The notes beneath the pieces are model-generated. The model made no database searches. It saw only the letters and a list, made by a program, of their open reading frames with translations, and had not been told where the DNA came from. This document shows positions 45,016-53,857 of a stretch of 64,000 bases of DNA, piece after piece. The stretch is from assembly GCF_000718635.1 (NCBI RefSeq), contig NZ_JOBF01000028.1, positions 1 through 64,000 of the forward strand. Direction: 5' to 3'. Origin of the DNA: Streptomyces varsoviensis. GTDB taxonomy: Bacteria; Actinomycetota; Actinomycetes; Streptomycetales; Streptomycetaceae. Position numbers and translations under genes: made by a program. Each line of letters opens with the position of its first letter. Within the stretch, counting starts at the first letter, position 1.

Positions 45016-46650
45016 GTGGGGGGATTGACGGGTGAGCTGCGGCTCAGCGTCGCAGGGATGATCAAGGCGTCGATGGGGATGGTCGACGTCGTCATGAAGG
45101 GGGCGCGGGACACCACGATCGCGTTGGGCCATGAACTCGGCCGGCAGAAGGGCATGGCCGGGGACGACGACGCGGGCCGCGCGTTCGCCAAGGCGTACGG
45201 GCCCGCCGCGGCCGCCGCGATCGACCAAATGGGGTTCAGCGCCTACGTGATGGGGGCCACCGGCAAGGCGCTGATGCGCACCGCGCGCGAGGTCATGGCC
45301 ACCGACAAGCACATCGCCGCGCTCATGGGACAGCAGGACGACCTCACCGAGGGCATGGGCGACCCCGGGAAGGACTGCGCGGAGTCATTCCTGGGGCTGG
45401 GCGAGGAACTGCCCGAGGTCGTCGGGGACACGACCTGGTACCGGCAGTACGTGCCGGGCGGCGGCGACCGGTACCGCGGGGACGCGGGCCGCGTCCGCGA
45501 GGTCGCCGGGACGTGGCGGCACGCCGGGCGGCTGATGGCGCGGCTGCTGGAGGACGCGCAGGTGTACGCCACCACGGCCAACCAGGCCCACGCCGGTGAG
45601 GCGGCGACCGCCTTCGACCAGTACTTCAGGCGGACCGTGGGGTTCGGCGACCCTCCGGAACGGGCGCAGGAGGACGAACCCCTCGTCGCCAACCTGGTGG
45701 CCGCCTGCACCCAACTGGCCAAAGCCTGCGAGCAGTACGCCGACCACATCGACGCCGCACTGCGGGTGGCCCTCGCCCACAAGGCGGACTTCTTCCGCAT
45801 CGACGCCCCCTGGGACGCGCCGATGTTCGGCGGCAACGGCGACGACGGAGGCTTGCACCTGGCCGTCACCGGAGACCCGCACATCCACGCGCTCGGCGAC
45901 GTTGCCCACGCGCTGGACGCGTCGCGCGGGCGCGTCACGGTGCCGGGCGGCGGGCCGCCGTCGCCGTGGTGGCATCCGCCGATGATGCCGGCGCTGCCAC
46001 CGCTGCGGCCGGTGCCGCTGCTGCTGGCCTCGGCCCCCGCCATGGTCCCCATGGGGAGCCGCGTCGATCCGTCGATCCCGTCGAGCGATCCGATACCACC
46101 GGAGCCGGGCACGACGACGCTTCTCGGCGCAGCCGACCAGGCCCGGTTCCGGGCCTGGCGCGACGCGTTGCCCGCGTCCGGCTTCATGGGCGGCGGTAAC
46201 CACCTGGTCCCCGAGAACGCCTACCAGGTGCGCGTCGCCGGATACCCCGAGCGGGAAGTGCCGCTGCCTGCGGGTGTCGGCGCTCCGGGGAAGGGCATCA
46301 CCGTGGACGGCTTGCGTCCGTCCGACGGCTATGCGATCGAGGCGAAATACGTCCGCGAGCCCGACTGCGAGAACCCGAAGACCTTTCGCCGGCTGTCCGT
46401 GGTCAACAGGATCTTGGCGACTCCGCCGAAGCTGGACGAGAAGGGCCGGACGAAGTTCGACCCGCACCGTGATGGCATGTTCGTCAAGGACGAGGGCGGG
46501 CTCATGCGTTATAAGGCGGCCCTGGAATACCCGCGGAACAATCAGATTCGCGGCTTTGAAATCATCACCAACGACAAAGAGTCCGCCCCCTATTGGCAGA
46601 GCATGATGCTCATGACCGGTGTCAAGGGCACCGCGCGATACGTACCGTGA
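45016..46650 (+). CDS. Polymorphic toxin with restriction-endonuclease-fold (Tox-REase-2) C-terminus
   Basis: A 544-residue protein. The helical N-terminal ~290 residues (GMVDVVMKGARDTTIALGHE, QVYATTANQAHAGEAATAFDQYF) resemble WXG100/LXG-like delivery regions of type VII secreted effectors. A Pro-rich linker follows. The C-terminal ~150 residues (from AYQVRVAGYPEREV) carry the nuclease-fold signature DGYAIEAKY, with D437, E442 and K444 as PD-(D/E)xK residues, then NNQIRGFEIITND and the terminal GTARYVP typical of restriction-fold toxin 2. GTG 45016 has GGAGGGG 6 bases upstream. Next to its probable immunity gene; no secretion genes nearby. Nuclease activity is inferred. Confidence 0.8.
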   Translation: MGGLTGELRLSVAGMIKASMGMVDVVMKGARDTTIALGHELGRQKGMAGDDDAGRAFAKAYGPAAAAAIDQMGFSAYVMGATGKALMRTAREVMATDKHIAALMGQQDDLTEGMGDPGKDCAESFLGLGEELPEVVGDTTWYRQYVPGGGDRYRGDAGRVREVAGTWRHAGRLMARLLEDAQVYATTANQAHAGEAATAFDQYFRRTVGFGDPPERAQEDEPLVANLVAACTQLAKACEQYADHIDAALRVALAHKADFFRIDAPWDAPMFGGNGDDGGLHLAVTGDPHIHALGDVAHALDASRGRVTVPGGGPPSPWWHPPMMPALPPLRPVPLLLASAPAMVPMGSRVDPSIPSSDPIPPEPGTTTLLGAADQARFRAWRDALPASGFMGGGNHLVPENAYQVRVAGYPEREVPLPAGVGAPGKGITVDGLRPSDGYAIEAKYVREPDCENPKTFRRLSVVNRILATPPKLDEKGRTKFDPHRDGMFVKDEGGLMRYKAALEYPRNNQIRGFEIITNDKESAPYWQSMMLMTGVKGTARYVP

Positions 46651-46664
46651 GGAATGGGAACACC

Positions 46665-47123
46665 GTGACAGGACACAACCCGACCCACACCACCTTCAGC
46701 TTCGCGCCTCCCACGGACGATGCCCTGGCCTGGCACCTGCGGCTCGACGACCTGGCGGAGAAGATCACACAGAGTTTTCCGGGGGCTTTCACGCAATTGC
46801 AGCATGAACTCGGACCGCGTGACGCGGACGCGCTCTCCTTTGCTGTGCAGGTCTCCGACGGGGAGTGGCTGGAAGGGCTGGCGACCACGCCGTACGAGGG
46901 CATGGGGTCGGTGATGGTCCTCGACGCTTCGGCGGCCGAGGCTGCCGTATTCGCCGTGTGGCTGCGGGACTCCTTCATTCCCTCGCCCGAGCTGATCGAA
47001 TTCACCAGTGAGTTCGCGTTGAACAACGGGGACACGTCGACGTGGAAGCTGCCGCGCAGCGGCCCCGCAGGGGAGATCGCCGAGGCGCTGCAGCAGCACA
47101 TCGACTCGGTCGGAGCCTCCTAG
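46665..47123 (+). CDS. Probable immunity protein for the adjacent toxin
   Basis: A 152-residue acidic cytosolic protein directly after the toxin gene: AWHLRLDDLAEKITQSFPGA, LSFAVQVSDGEWLEGLATTP, EIAEALQQHIDSV. No family recognised. Its place immediately 3' of a toxin gene, small size and acidity are the usual hallmarks of immunity partners. GTG 46665 is preceded by GAGGAATGGGAA; a GTG at 46647 overlapping the toxin stop (GTGA) is an alternative that would couple translation. Confidence 0.65.
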   Translation: MTGHNPTHTTFSFAPPTDDALAWHLRLDDLAEKITQSFPGAFTQLQHELGPRDADALSFAVQVSDGEWLEGLATTPYEGMGSVMVLDASAAEAAVFAVWLRDSFIPSPELIEFTSEFALNNGDTSTWKLPRSGPAGEIAEALQQHIDSVGAS

Positions 47124-47176
47124 ACCGGGCGAACCACGCAGAGTCGGCATGGCGGGCCGGCCGCAGGCCGTATGGC

Positions 47177-47692
47177 TCAGGGCGCGTCCACGTCCACGTC
47201 CTCGAAGAGTTCCAGCATGCGCGTCAGGACCCTGACGCACGTGGCGACGTCCGCGTCCGTGAGGTCGCCGCCTACCTGGCGGAGGATGGCGTGTTCGCGG
47301 GTGGTGACGGCGGTGATGGCTGCCTTGCCGTCGGGGGTGAGGGTGATGAGGGGGGAGCGGCGGTGGGCCGGGTTGGGGGTGGGTTCGACCAGGTGCTGGG
47401 CGGCGGCGTCGTTGACCATGCGCTGGACGAACTGGCGGCTGAGGGCCTGGGCGCGGCCCATCTGGGGGACGGTCATGGGGCCGTGTTCGCGGAGCAGGTC
47501 GAGCACGGCGCGTACGCCGACGGACAGGCCCTCGACCGGCGCGGTCTCCTCCACCTTGCGCTGTACGCGCCGGTAGAGGGGGCCCACCAGGGCGAACACC
47601 TCCATCAGGCGGGGGCCCAGGGCGTCGGGCACAAGCGGGGCGTCGGGCGGGGTCGGGAGGGGGGAGTCGGTGGAGTCGGTGTCGTCGTTCAC
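47177..47692 (-). CDS. MarR-family transcriptional regulator
   Basis: A 171-residue winged-helix regulator: LSVGVRAVLDLLREHGPMTV, PQMGRAQALSRQFVQRMVND (recognition helix), AHRRSPLITLTPDGKAAITA (wing). The start is GTG 47692 (VNDDTDSTD). Divergent from an alpha/beta hydrolase with two palindromes in the 69-base gap, so it most likely represses both itself and the hydrolase. Ligand unknown. Confidence 0.85.
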   Translation of the reverse strand: MNDDTDSTDSPLPTPPDAPLVPDALGPRLMEVFALVGPLYRRVQRKVEETAPVEGLSVGVRAVLDLLREHGPMTVPQMGRAQALSRQFVQRMVNDAAAQHLVEPTPNPAHRRSPLITLTPDGKAAITAVTTREHAILRQVGGDLTDADVATCVRVLTRMLELFEDVDVDAP

Positions 47693-47714
47693 GGCACCAG
47701 GATGACATCCACAA

Positions 47715-47731
47715 TGACAACCTAGTTGCCA
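47715..47731. promoter_or_regulatory. MarR operator 1
   Basis: TGACAACCTAGTTGCCA, an imperfect 17-bp palindrome (arms TGaCAAC / GTTGcCA), centre 47723, upstream of the MarR start. Confidence 0.65.
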
Positions 47732-47745
47732 ACCCCGCCGTAAAG

Positions 47746-47762
47746 TGACACCTTGGTTGTCA
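47746..47762. promoter_or_regulatory. MarR operator 2
   Basis: TGACACCTTGGTTGTCA, a 17-bp palindrome with perfect TGACA/TGTCA ends, centre 47754, 31 bp from operator 1; its last base is the A of the hydrolase ATG. Confidence 0.65.
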
Positions 47763-48595
47763 TGACTCAGGCTTCTGACGTGCACTACTTCGAGTCCGGG
47801 GACGGCCGCCTCGCCTACCGCGACATCGGCTCCGGCCGCCCGCTGGTGCTGCTGCACGGCGGCTACCTCGACCACCGCATGTGGGACGACCAGGTCGCCG
47901 TCCTCGCCCCCGTCTACCGGGTGATCGTGCCCGACGCGCGCGGCCACGGCCTGTCCGCCAACGCGAGCCGCCCCTACCGGCAGGCCGACGACCTCGCCGC
48001 CCTGCTGCGCCACCTCGGCACCGGGCCCGCCGTCCTCGTCGGGCTCTCGATGGGCGGCGGCATCGCCGTCGACACCGCGCTCGAACACCCCGACCTCGTA
48101 CGCGCGCTGGTCGTCAGCGGCGTCGGGACCAGCGAGGCCGAGTTCCACGACCCCTGGGTCACCGGCATCCAGACCGAGCTGGCCCGCGCGGCGGCCGAGG
48201 CCGACGCCGAGGGCTTCGTCGACGCGTTCGTCCGCTACACCACCGGCCCGCACCGCACCCTCGACGATGTCGACGGCGAAGTCCTGCGCCGGATCAGGGA
48301 GATGACGCGGCGTACGGTCGCCAAGCACACCGGCGAGGCGGCTCCCGTGCTGCCTTCGCCCGTCACCGACACCTGGGCCCGCGCCGCGAAGATCGCGGTC
48401 CCGGTGCTGGCCATCAACGGCGGCCTCGACTCGGACGACTGCGTGGGAATGGCCGAACGCCTCGTCGCCACCGTCCCCGACGGCCGTACGGCCACCGTCG
48501 AAGGCACGGGCCACTACCCCAACATGGAGCGGCCCGGCCTCTTCAACGAATTCCTCTGGGAGTTCCTCTGCGACCTCTTCACCGAGCGGGGGTGA
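47762..48595 (+). CDS. Alpha/beta hydrolase
   Basis: A 277-residue hydrolase: oxyanion region LVLLHGGYLDHRMWDDQ, VIVPDARGHGLS, nucleophile elbow VLVGLSMGGGIA, acid region LAINGGLDSDD and the catalytic His in EGTGHYPNMERP. This set is typical of haloperoxidase/esterase-like hydrolases. The ATG 47762 overlaps operator 2, so the mRNA is probably leaderless and repressed by the divergent MarR protein. Substrate unknown. Confidence 0.86.
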   Translation: MTQASDVHYFESGDGRLAYRDIGSGRPLVLLHGGYLDHRMWDDQVAVLAPVYRVIVPDARGHGLSANASRPYRQADDLAALLRHLGTGPAVLVGLSMGGGIAVDTALEHPDLVRALVVSGVGTSEAEFHDPWVTGIQTELARAAAEADAEGFVDAFVRYTTGPHRTLDDVDGEVLRRIREMTRRTVAKHTGEAAPVLPSPVTDTWARAAKIAVPVLAINGGLDSDDCVGMAERLVATVPDGRTATVEGTGHYPNMERPGLFNEFLWEFLCDLFTERG

Positions 48596-48607
48596 GAACG
48601 AGGCTCC

Positions 48608-48958
48608 TCACAGCCAGCGCTCCGCCGCCTCCACGCTCGTGTCGCCGCTCGTGTTGAAGGCGATGGCGGCCTGCGGCGCGTGCTTGCGCACCAAATTGAC
48701 GATCCGCTCGAAGAACTCCAGCAACTGCTCCGGCTTGCGGATTCCGCCGCCGATCACCACCACGTCCCACGCGCGTCCGGCCAGCGCCTCGGCGGCCGTG
48801 GGCTCGGCCGTCCCGTCGATCTCCAGCAGCGTCATGGCCGCGTCGATGCCGCGCTCGGCGAAGCGGGCCAGCTCGTTGTCCAGGACCGCGTGGAAGGCGG
48901 GCACATCGGCACCGGGCACTACCTTGGGGTCAAATCCGGGTACAAGAACAGAAGGCAT
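48608..48958 (-). CDS. Conserved hypothetical protein
   Basis: A 116-residue cytosolic protein: PSVLVPGFDPKVVPGADVPA, MTLLEIDGTAEPTAAEAL, WDVVVIGGGIRKPEQLLEFF, APQAAIAFNTSGDTSVEAAE. Alternating beta/alpha pattern with a Rossmann-like VVVIGGGIRK loop, reminiscent of a small nucleotide- or phosphate-binding fold. I recognise it as conserved in Streptomyces but have no function for it. Convergent with the hydrolase gene. Confidence 0.72.
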   Translation of the reverse strand: MPSVLVPGFDPKVVPGADVPAFHAVLDNELARFAERGIDAAMTLLEIDGTAEPTAAEALAGRAWDVVVIGGGIRKPEQLLEFFERIVNLVRKHAPQAAIAFNTSGDTSVEAAERWL

Positions 48959-49014
48959 TCGATCAGATTACTTCGGCCGGCTGCTGGAGGGGCGGCAACC
49001 GTCGCCGGGCCGCC

Positions 49015-50991
49015 TCAGCCTGACACCGACACCGTTCGCGGCTCTCCCGCCCGTACCGTCAGCGTCGTGCCCGTACGCCCGCCCGCCGCCTCGAACGTGT
49101 CCGCCGGCAGCTCCGCCCCGTCGACCAGCACCCGGCGGTACGTACCGGGGAACCGCGCCTCCCACCGGTAATGCGTCCCGGGGGCCGCGCGCAGGGTGAG
49201 GGTGGTGCTGGTGTTGCCGTCGTGGCGCAGTGTGAAGCGGTCCTCTCCGATGGGGACGTCCGCCGCCTCCACCCACTGGACGCTCCCCTGCCCGTCCCCC
49301 TGCGCGCCGTCCCCCCGCGGGCCATCGCCCACGGGCAGCCGCGGCAGCGTGGTCAGGGCATGCCGGGGCGCGTCCGGTTCGACGCCCATCATCCCCTCGA
49401 CGAGCTGGGAGATGAGGGTGAAGGACAGCTCGGGGTAGTCGCCGTTGACGAAGCGCCGGGTGGCGTGCCGCTTGTCGCGCTCCGCGTAGAGGTGCCGCAT
49501 CCACTGCCACGCCCACTCGTTCCGGCCGTGCCGGAAGAAGACGTCGGGCAGATAGGTGAGGGCTTCGGCGTTCACGGGCCGGCCCTCGGCGGACAGCGCC
49601 TGGCGCTGTACGTAGTCGAGGTAGGCGTCGTTGTGCGCGCCGCTCTCCAGCACGCCCTTCAGCGGCATGAACCAACTGTTCTCCTTCCCCCACCCGGCCA
49701 CTGCCGTGCCGTCCGCGTGATAGCCGCGGTTCATCGCCGCCCCCGAACCCGCCCCGGTCCAGCCGCCGTTGACGTACGCGCGCAGCCTCGCGGCGCGGGT
49801 GCGGTACGCCCGTACCAGCTCGGTGTCGTCCCGGGCGTCGGCCAGCGCGGCCACCGCCAGATAGGCCCGGTACTGCGTCGCCACGGCGTCCCCCGCCTCG
49901 ACCAGCCGCTCGCCGCTCTCGTTGTACGTGGCCACCTCGTCGAAGATGTGCGTGCCCGCCGCCCCCGCGACCGGCACCGGCCGGCCCGCCAGCCGGCCCG
50001 CCTGCTGGGCCACGAACTCCTCCGCCGTCCGGCGGCAGAAGTCCCACAGCACGCCGTCGAGATAGCGGCGGTCCCCGCTCCAGCGGAAGGCCGCCGCGCA
50101 CTTCTCGACCAGCTCGAAGGGGGCCGGCAGCTCCCGTACGAACTCCCGCGCGCTGTGGTAGTCGATGCTCAGCGGCGTACGCGCGTCGAAGTTGACGGCC
50201 CACACCGGCCAGCGCCGGTGCTCCGCGGTCGCCGACGCCGCGAAGGACCGCAGCATCGTGAGGTTCTCGGCGTCCAGGCCCAGGATGTGGGCCCCGCCGA
50301 CCTGGTGGGCGGTGTCCCGCGCGTAATAGCCCGTACGGTCCGGATAGCCCGCCCAGTACGACGCGGCGTACGCGGCCTCGGCGGTGGGCGGGCGGTGGCT
50401 GGTCTCGTCCATGTTCAGCGGGCCCGGCGCGCCGCACTGCTGGACCCAGCCCGCGGCCTTGCCCCGCGCCCATTCGAAGATCTCGACCACCTCGCGGCTG
50501 GACGAGGTGATCCTCGGGCGGGCGGGCAGCCCCGGCGAGACCATGACGCCGTCCACGGCGACCCACCCCGCGTCCGTGTCGCCGCCGTACGCCTCGAACG
50601 CGATCTCCAGCCGGTCCCCGGCGCGCAGCTCCACATCGGTCAGGGTCCAGCGGCGGTAGTCGCCGTCGAAGACGGGGGCGACGGCGGCCACGGGTCTGCC
50701 GTCGCGGCGCAGCACGAAGCGGGCGTCCGCGTCCTGGCCGGCCACCCAGGCGGAGAGGGAGTAGACGCCGTTCGCGGGGGCGGTCACCGTCTGGGCGACC
50801 GACGTCATCCCGCGCTGGCCGATACGGGCGTCCAGGAACGCGTGCAGCGCGCCGCCGAACGGTCTGCTCCGGCCGACCCCACTGCGCGCCTCGCCGCCGC
50901 CCTCGACCGGGGCCCCCTTGAACGTCCAGCCCTCGGTGCCCTTCTCGAAACCGGGATTGACGACGATGAGCGGAGCGGTCTGCCGGCCCAT
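49015..50991 (-). CDS. Carbohydrate-binding / six-hairpin glycosidase-like protein
   Basis: A 658-residue protein without a signal peptide. The N-terminal ~150 residues look like a carbohydrate-binding jelly-roll of the CBM4/9 type (VVNPGFEKGTEGWTF, YSLSAWVAGQDADARFVLR, DAGWVAVDGVMV). The long central part is helical and Trp/Tyr-rich (YNESGERLVEAGDAVATQYR, HNDAYLDYVQRQAL, NEWAWQWMRHLY), suggesting an (alpha/alpha)6 barrel. A C-terminal beta domain (FTLRHDGNTSTTLTLRAAPG) closes the protein. ATG 50991 follows GGGGGA. No catalytic pair can be named with confidence. Confidence 0.65.
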   Translation of the reverse strand: MGRQTAPLIVVNPGFEKGTEGWTFKGAPVEGGGEARSGVGRSRPFGGALHAFLDARIGQRGMTSVAQTVTAPANGVYSLSAWVAGQDADARFVLRRDGRPVAAVAPVFDGDYRRWTLTDVELRAGDRLEIAFEAYGGDTDAGWVAVDGVMVSPGLPARPRITSSSREVVEIFEWARGKAAGWVQQCGAPGPLNMDETSHRPPTAEAAYAASYWAGYPDRTGYYARDTAHQVGGAHILGLDAENLTMLRSFAASATAEHRRWPVWAVNFDARTPLSIDYHSAREFVRELPAPFELVEKCAAAFRWSGDRRYLDGVLWDFCRRTAEEFVAQQAGRLAGRPVPVAGAAGTHIFDEVATYNESGERLVEAGDAVATQYRAYLAVAALADARDDTELVRAYRTRAARLRAYVNGGWTGAGSGAAMNRGYHADGTAVAGWGKENSWFMPLKGVLESGAHNDAYLDYVQRQALSAEGRPVNAEALTYLPDVFFRHGRNEWAWQWMRHLYAERDKRHATRRFVNGDYPELSFTLISQLVEGMMGVEPDAPRHALTTLPRLPVGDGPRGDGAQGDGQGSVQWVEAADVPIGEDRFTLRHDGNTSTTLTLRAAPGTHYRWEARFPGTYRRVLVDGAELPADTFEAAGGRTGTTLTVRAGEPRTVSVSG

Positions 50992-51136
50992 GAGTTCCCC
51001 CTTGCCCACACCCCGCGCCCGGCCACGGAGGCCGGGCTCCTAGGAGCAAGCTAAGAGCGATCCCCATGGAGCGAAAGGCCGCCACCACGCGGAACGGACC
51101 GCCCCCGACCTCCGGGCCGGGAACGGCCCATGATCG

Positions 51137-51247
51137 GAAACGGTCCGCCATGTCGTAAACCGCCGTCTGTAACGGTCCGCCGTCCGTAACGGTCGGTCGC
51201 CCGTAACGGTCCGCCGCCCGTAAACGGCCCTCCGTGACGGCCGCCGT
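51137..51247. repeat. Degenerate ~17-bp tandem repeats upstream of the glycosidase-like gene
   Basis: Units of CGTAACGGTCCGCCG(C/T)C type recur about six times with drift (AACGGTCCGCC, CGTAAACGGCC). Located between the lipoprotein gene and the glycosidase-like gene. Confidence 0.7.
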
Positions 51248-51280
51248 TCCGGAAACCGCCGGCCGTACGCCGAAAAAACG

Positions 51281-52063
51281 TCAGCCCTTCTGCACGGCCT
51301 TCTTGAACTCGGCCACGCTCATGGACTGCTTCTCCGACGGCGGGTTCACCGCGACCGGCTTGCCGTAGTCGGTGAATTCCATGGTGCTGGACTTGCCGTT
51401 CTGCTTGGAGGCGATCTTCAGGAGCTGCGGCCGGCCCTCGGCGGCCACGTAGATCGTGGTCTTCGTGCCGTCCTCGCCCTTGGCGGTGAGCGGCAGGACC
51501 CGCTTGCCGTCCTGCGTGGTCTCCTTGCCCTTCTTGAGCTTCTCGTCGCCCGCGTTGTCGCCCGCGATCTTCTTCTGGAAGGTCTTCAGCTCGTCGCAGG
51601 CGGAGGCCATCTGCTTCAGCAGGGTCTCGCTGGTCTTGCCGTGGAGGTAGCGGTCGCCCGCGGCCTTGGCGGCGACCGCGCCCTTCTTCGGGTCGCCGGT
51701 GGCGGCGGTCCACACGTCGGCGTCCGGCTTCAGCCAGACCTCGTCGCCGCGCTTGACGACCTCGACGGAGCCCTTCCCGGTGGGCAGGCTCGTGGTGCCC
51801 GCGCAGTTGTTCTTGTCGTCGGCGGCGATGTCCATCTTCGAGGCCGCCGCGCCCGAGTCGGTGTCCGCCTTCAGGCGCAGCGCCGAGGCGGAGCTCAGCT
51901 CACCGCGCGCCTTCTTGGAGATCTCCTGGGCGGAGAGGCCGCCCAGCGCCCCCTTGTCCCCCTTGCCCTTCGCGTCGTCGGAGTCCTCGGATCCGCAGCC
52001 GGCGAGGCCGACTGTCGCGGCCGTACAGATCGCTGCGGCCCACATGCCGTATCGCTTGGTCAT
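51281..52063 (-). CDS. Secreted lipoprotein (LppX/LprG-like)
   Basis: A 260-residue lipoprotein. The signal peptide MTKRYGMWAAAICTAATVGL ends in the lipobox LAGC, with Cys23 as the acylation site. The mature part has LSAQEISKKARGELSSASAL, VEVVKRGDEVWLKPDADVWT and YLHGKTSETLLKQMASACDE, the pattern of actinobacterial LppX/LprAFG-like or DUF-type lipoproteins that bind hydrophobic ligands. A beta-rich middle and a C-terminal FTDYGKPVAVNPP strand fit that fold. Ligand unknown. Divergent from the betaine operon. Confidence 0.82.
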   Translation of the reverse strand: MTKRYGMWAAAICTAATVGLAGCGSEDSDDAKGKGDKGALGGLSAQEISKKARGELSSASALRLKADTDSGAAASKMDIAADDKNNCAGTTSLPTGKGSVEVVKRGDEVWLKPDADVWTAATGDPKKGAVAAKAAGDRYLHGKTSETLLKQMASACDELKTFQKKIAGDNAGDEKLKKGKETTQDGKRVLPLTAKGEDGTKTTIYVAAEGRPQLLKIASKQNGKSSTMEFTDYGKPVAVNPPSEKQSMSVAEFKKAVQKG

Positions 52064-52232
52064 TCAGCTCACGCTAACAAAGTGGACGCCGCAAATCGGG
52101 CGGAACGGATGGCGACAGTGACTCGGACCACTCTTGGTGACCAATGAGGCATACGTTCGGAGGTTCCGGTTAGGGGTCCTTGTCGCTGGCGTGACCAGTG
52201 GAATTTTTCAGTGATCGGAAGGCAGTAACGAC

Positions 52233-53738
52233 GTGTCGGCAGCAGTCGAGACCATTCATGTGGACGGGGTGTGGCGGGAAGCCGCGTCCGGCGCGCAGCG
52301 GGAGGTCCTCGACCCCGCAGACGCCCGGCCCTTCGCGACCGTGGCCGAGGGCGGGACGGACGACACGGACGCGGCCGTCGCCGCGGCCCGGCGGGCCTTC
52401 GACTCCGGCCCGTGGCCCACAACGCCCGTCGCCGAGCGCGCGGCCCTGCTGCGCCGCGTCGCCGACCTGCTCCAGCGCGACCGCGAGGAGATCGCGCTGA
52501 TCGAGAGCCGGGACACCGGCAAGACCCTGGAAGAGGGCCGGGTCGACGTCGACGACGTCACCAACGCCTTCCGCTACTTCGCCGACCTCGTCATGAACGA
52601 GAGCGGCGGGCGTGTCGTGGACGCCGGCAGCGCCGCTGTGCACAGCGTCGTCGTGTACGAGCCGGTCGGCGTGTGCGCGCTGATCACGCCCTGGAACTAC
52701 CCGCTGCTACAGGCGAGTTGGAAGATCGCCCCGGCGCTCGCCGCGGGCAACACCTTCGTCGTCAAACCGAGCGAGGTCACCCCGCTCTCCACCGTGCACC
52801 TGGTCAAGCTGCTGGTGGAGGCCGGGCTCCCGGCGGGCGTCGCGAACCTCGTCACCGGCGCGGGCGTCCCGGTCGGGCAGCGCCTCGCCGAACACCCGGA
52901 CGTGGACCTGTTCTCCTTCACCGGCGGCCTGGCCAGCGGCACCAAGGCGGGCGCCGCGGCCGTCGCCGGGGCCAAGAAGATCGCCCTGGAGCTCGGCGGC
53001 AAGAACCCGAACGTCGTCTTCGCGGACGCCTGCGCCACCGAGGAGGGCTTCGACACCGCCGTCGACCAGGCGCTGAACGCCGGATTCGCGCACAGCGGCC
53101 AGGTCTGCTCGGCCGGCGCCCGGCTGATCGTCGAGGAGTCGGTCAGCGACCGGTTCGTCGCCGAGCTGGCCCGCCGCGCCGAGAAGATCAAGCTGGGCCG
53201 GGGCACCGAGGAGGGCGTCGAGTGCGGCCCGCTCGTCTCCGAGCAGCAGCTCGCCAAGGTCGAGGCGTACGTCACCTCCGCGCTGTCCGAGGGCGCGGCC
53301 CTGCGCTGCGGCGGCTCCCGCCCCAAGCCCTCGAAGGTCCGGCCCGAGGGCGGCTACTTCTTCTCGCCGACCGTCCTCGACCAGTGCCACCGCGGGATGC
53401 GCGTGGTGCGGGAGGAGACCTTCGGGCCGATCGTCACCGTCGAGACGTTCCGCACCGAGGACGAGGCCGTCGAGCTGGCGAACGACACCGAGTACGGGCT
53501 CGCCGGCGCCGTGTGGACCTCCGACGCCGGGCGCGCGCGGCGCGTCGCGGGGCGGCTGCGCCACGGCACCGTGTGGATCAACGACTACCACCCCTACCTG
53601 CCGCAGGCGGAGTGGGGCGGCTTCGGTAAGTCCGGCATAGGCCGGGAGCTCGGCCCCGCCGGGCTCGCCGAGTACCGCGAGTCCAAGCACATCTACCAGA
53701 ACCTCGACCCGAAGGCCGTGCGCTGGTTCGCCGGCTGA
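52233..53738 (+). CDS. betB: Betaine-aldehyde dehydrogenase
   Basis: NAD(P)-dependent aldehyde dehydrogenase (501 residues). Cofactor and active-site motifs: TPWNYPLLQASWKIAPALAA, FTGGLASGTKAG, the catalytic Glu in ELGGKNPNVVFADAC and the catalytic Cys in GFAHSGQVCSAGARL. Neighbourhood with a GMC choline-dehydrogenase-like gene and a glycine-betaine transporter identifies the likely substrate as betaine aldehyde, giving the osmoprotectant glycine betaine. GTG 52233 with GGAAGG upstream. First gene of the operon. Confidence 0.88.
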   Translation: MSAAVETIHVDGVWREAASGAQREVLDPADARPFATVAEGGTDDTDAAVAAARRAFDSGPWPTTPVAERAALLRRVADLLQRDREEIALIESRDTGKTLEEGRVDVDDVTNAFRYFADLVMNESGGRVVDAGSAAVHSVVVYEPVGVCALITPWNYPLLQASWKIAPALAAGNTFVVKPSEVTPLSTVHLVKLLVEAGLPAGVANLVTGAGVPVGQRLAEHPDVDLFSFTGGLASGTKAGAAAVAGAKKIALELGGKNPNVVFADACATEEGFDTAVDQALNAGFAHSGQVCSAGARLIVEESVSDRFVAELARRAEKIKLGRGTEEGVECGPLVSEQQLAKVEAYVTSALSEGAALRCGGSRPKPSKVRPEGGYFFSPTVLDQCHRGMRVVREETFGPIVTVETFRTEDEAVELANDTEYGLAGAVWTSDAGRARRVAGRLRHGTVWINDYHPYLPQAEWGGFGKSGIGRELGPAGLAEYRESKHIYQNLDPKAVRWFAG

Positions 53739-53857
53739 GCACGCCCGTACCCGTCCCCACGCCCGTACAGCGCGTTCCACGGCCCGTTCGAACCGGTTCG
53801 GTCCAGCCCACTCATCTCGCGCAGAACCTTCAGCAGTAGCAGCAGAGGAGCACCCCC

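Noticed and set aside
42587..47123. Integrated phage or integrative element
   Set aside because: No integrase, attachment-site repeat, tRNA target, portal/capsid or relaxase gene in the window.
48968..51151. A 727-codon minus-strand frame overlapping the glycosidase-like gene in another frame
   Set aside because: The alternative frame (49015-50991) has natural protein composition and a Shine-Dalgarno; this one is Arg/Gly-rich without domains.
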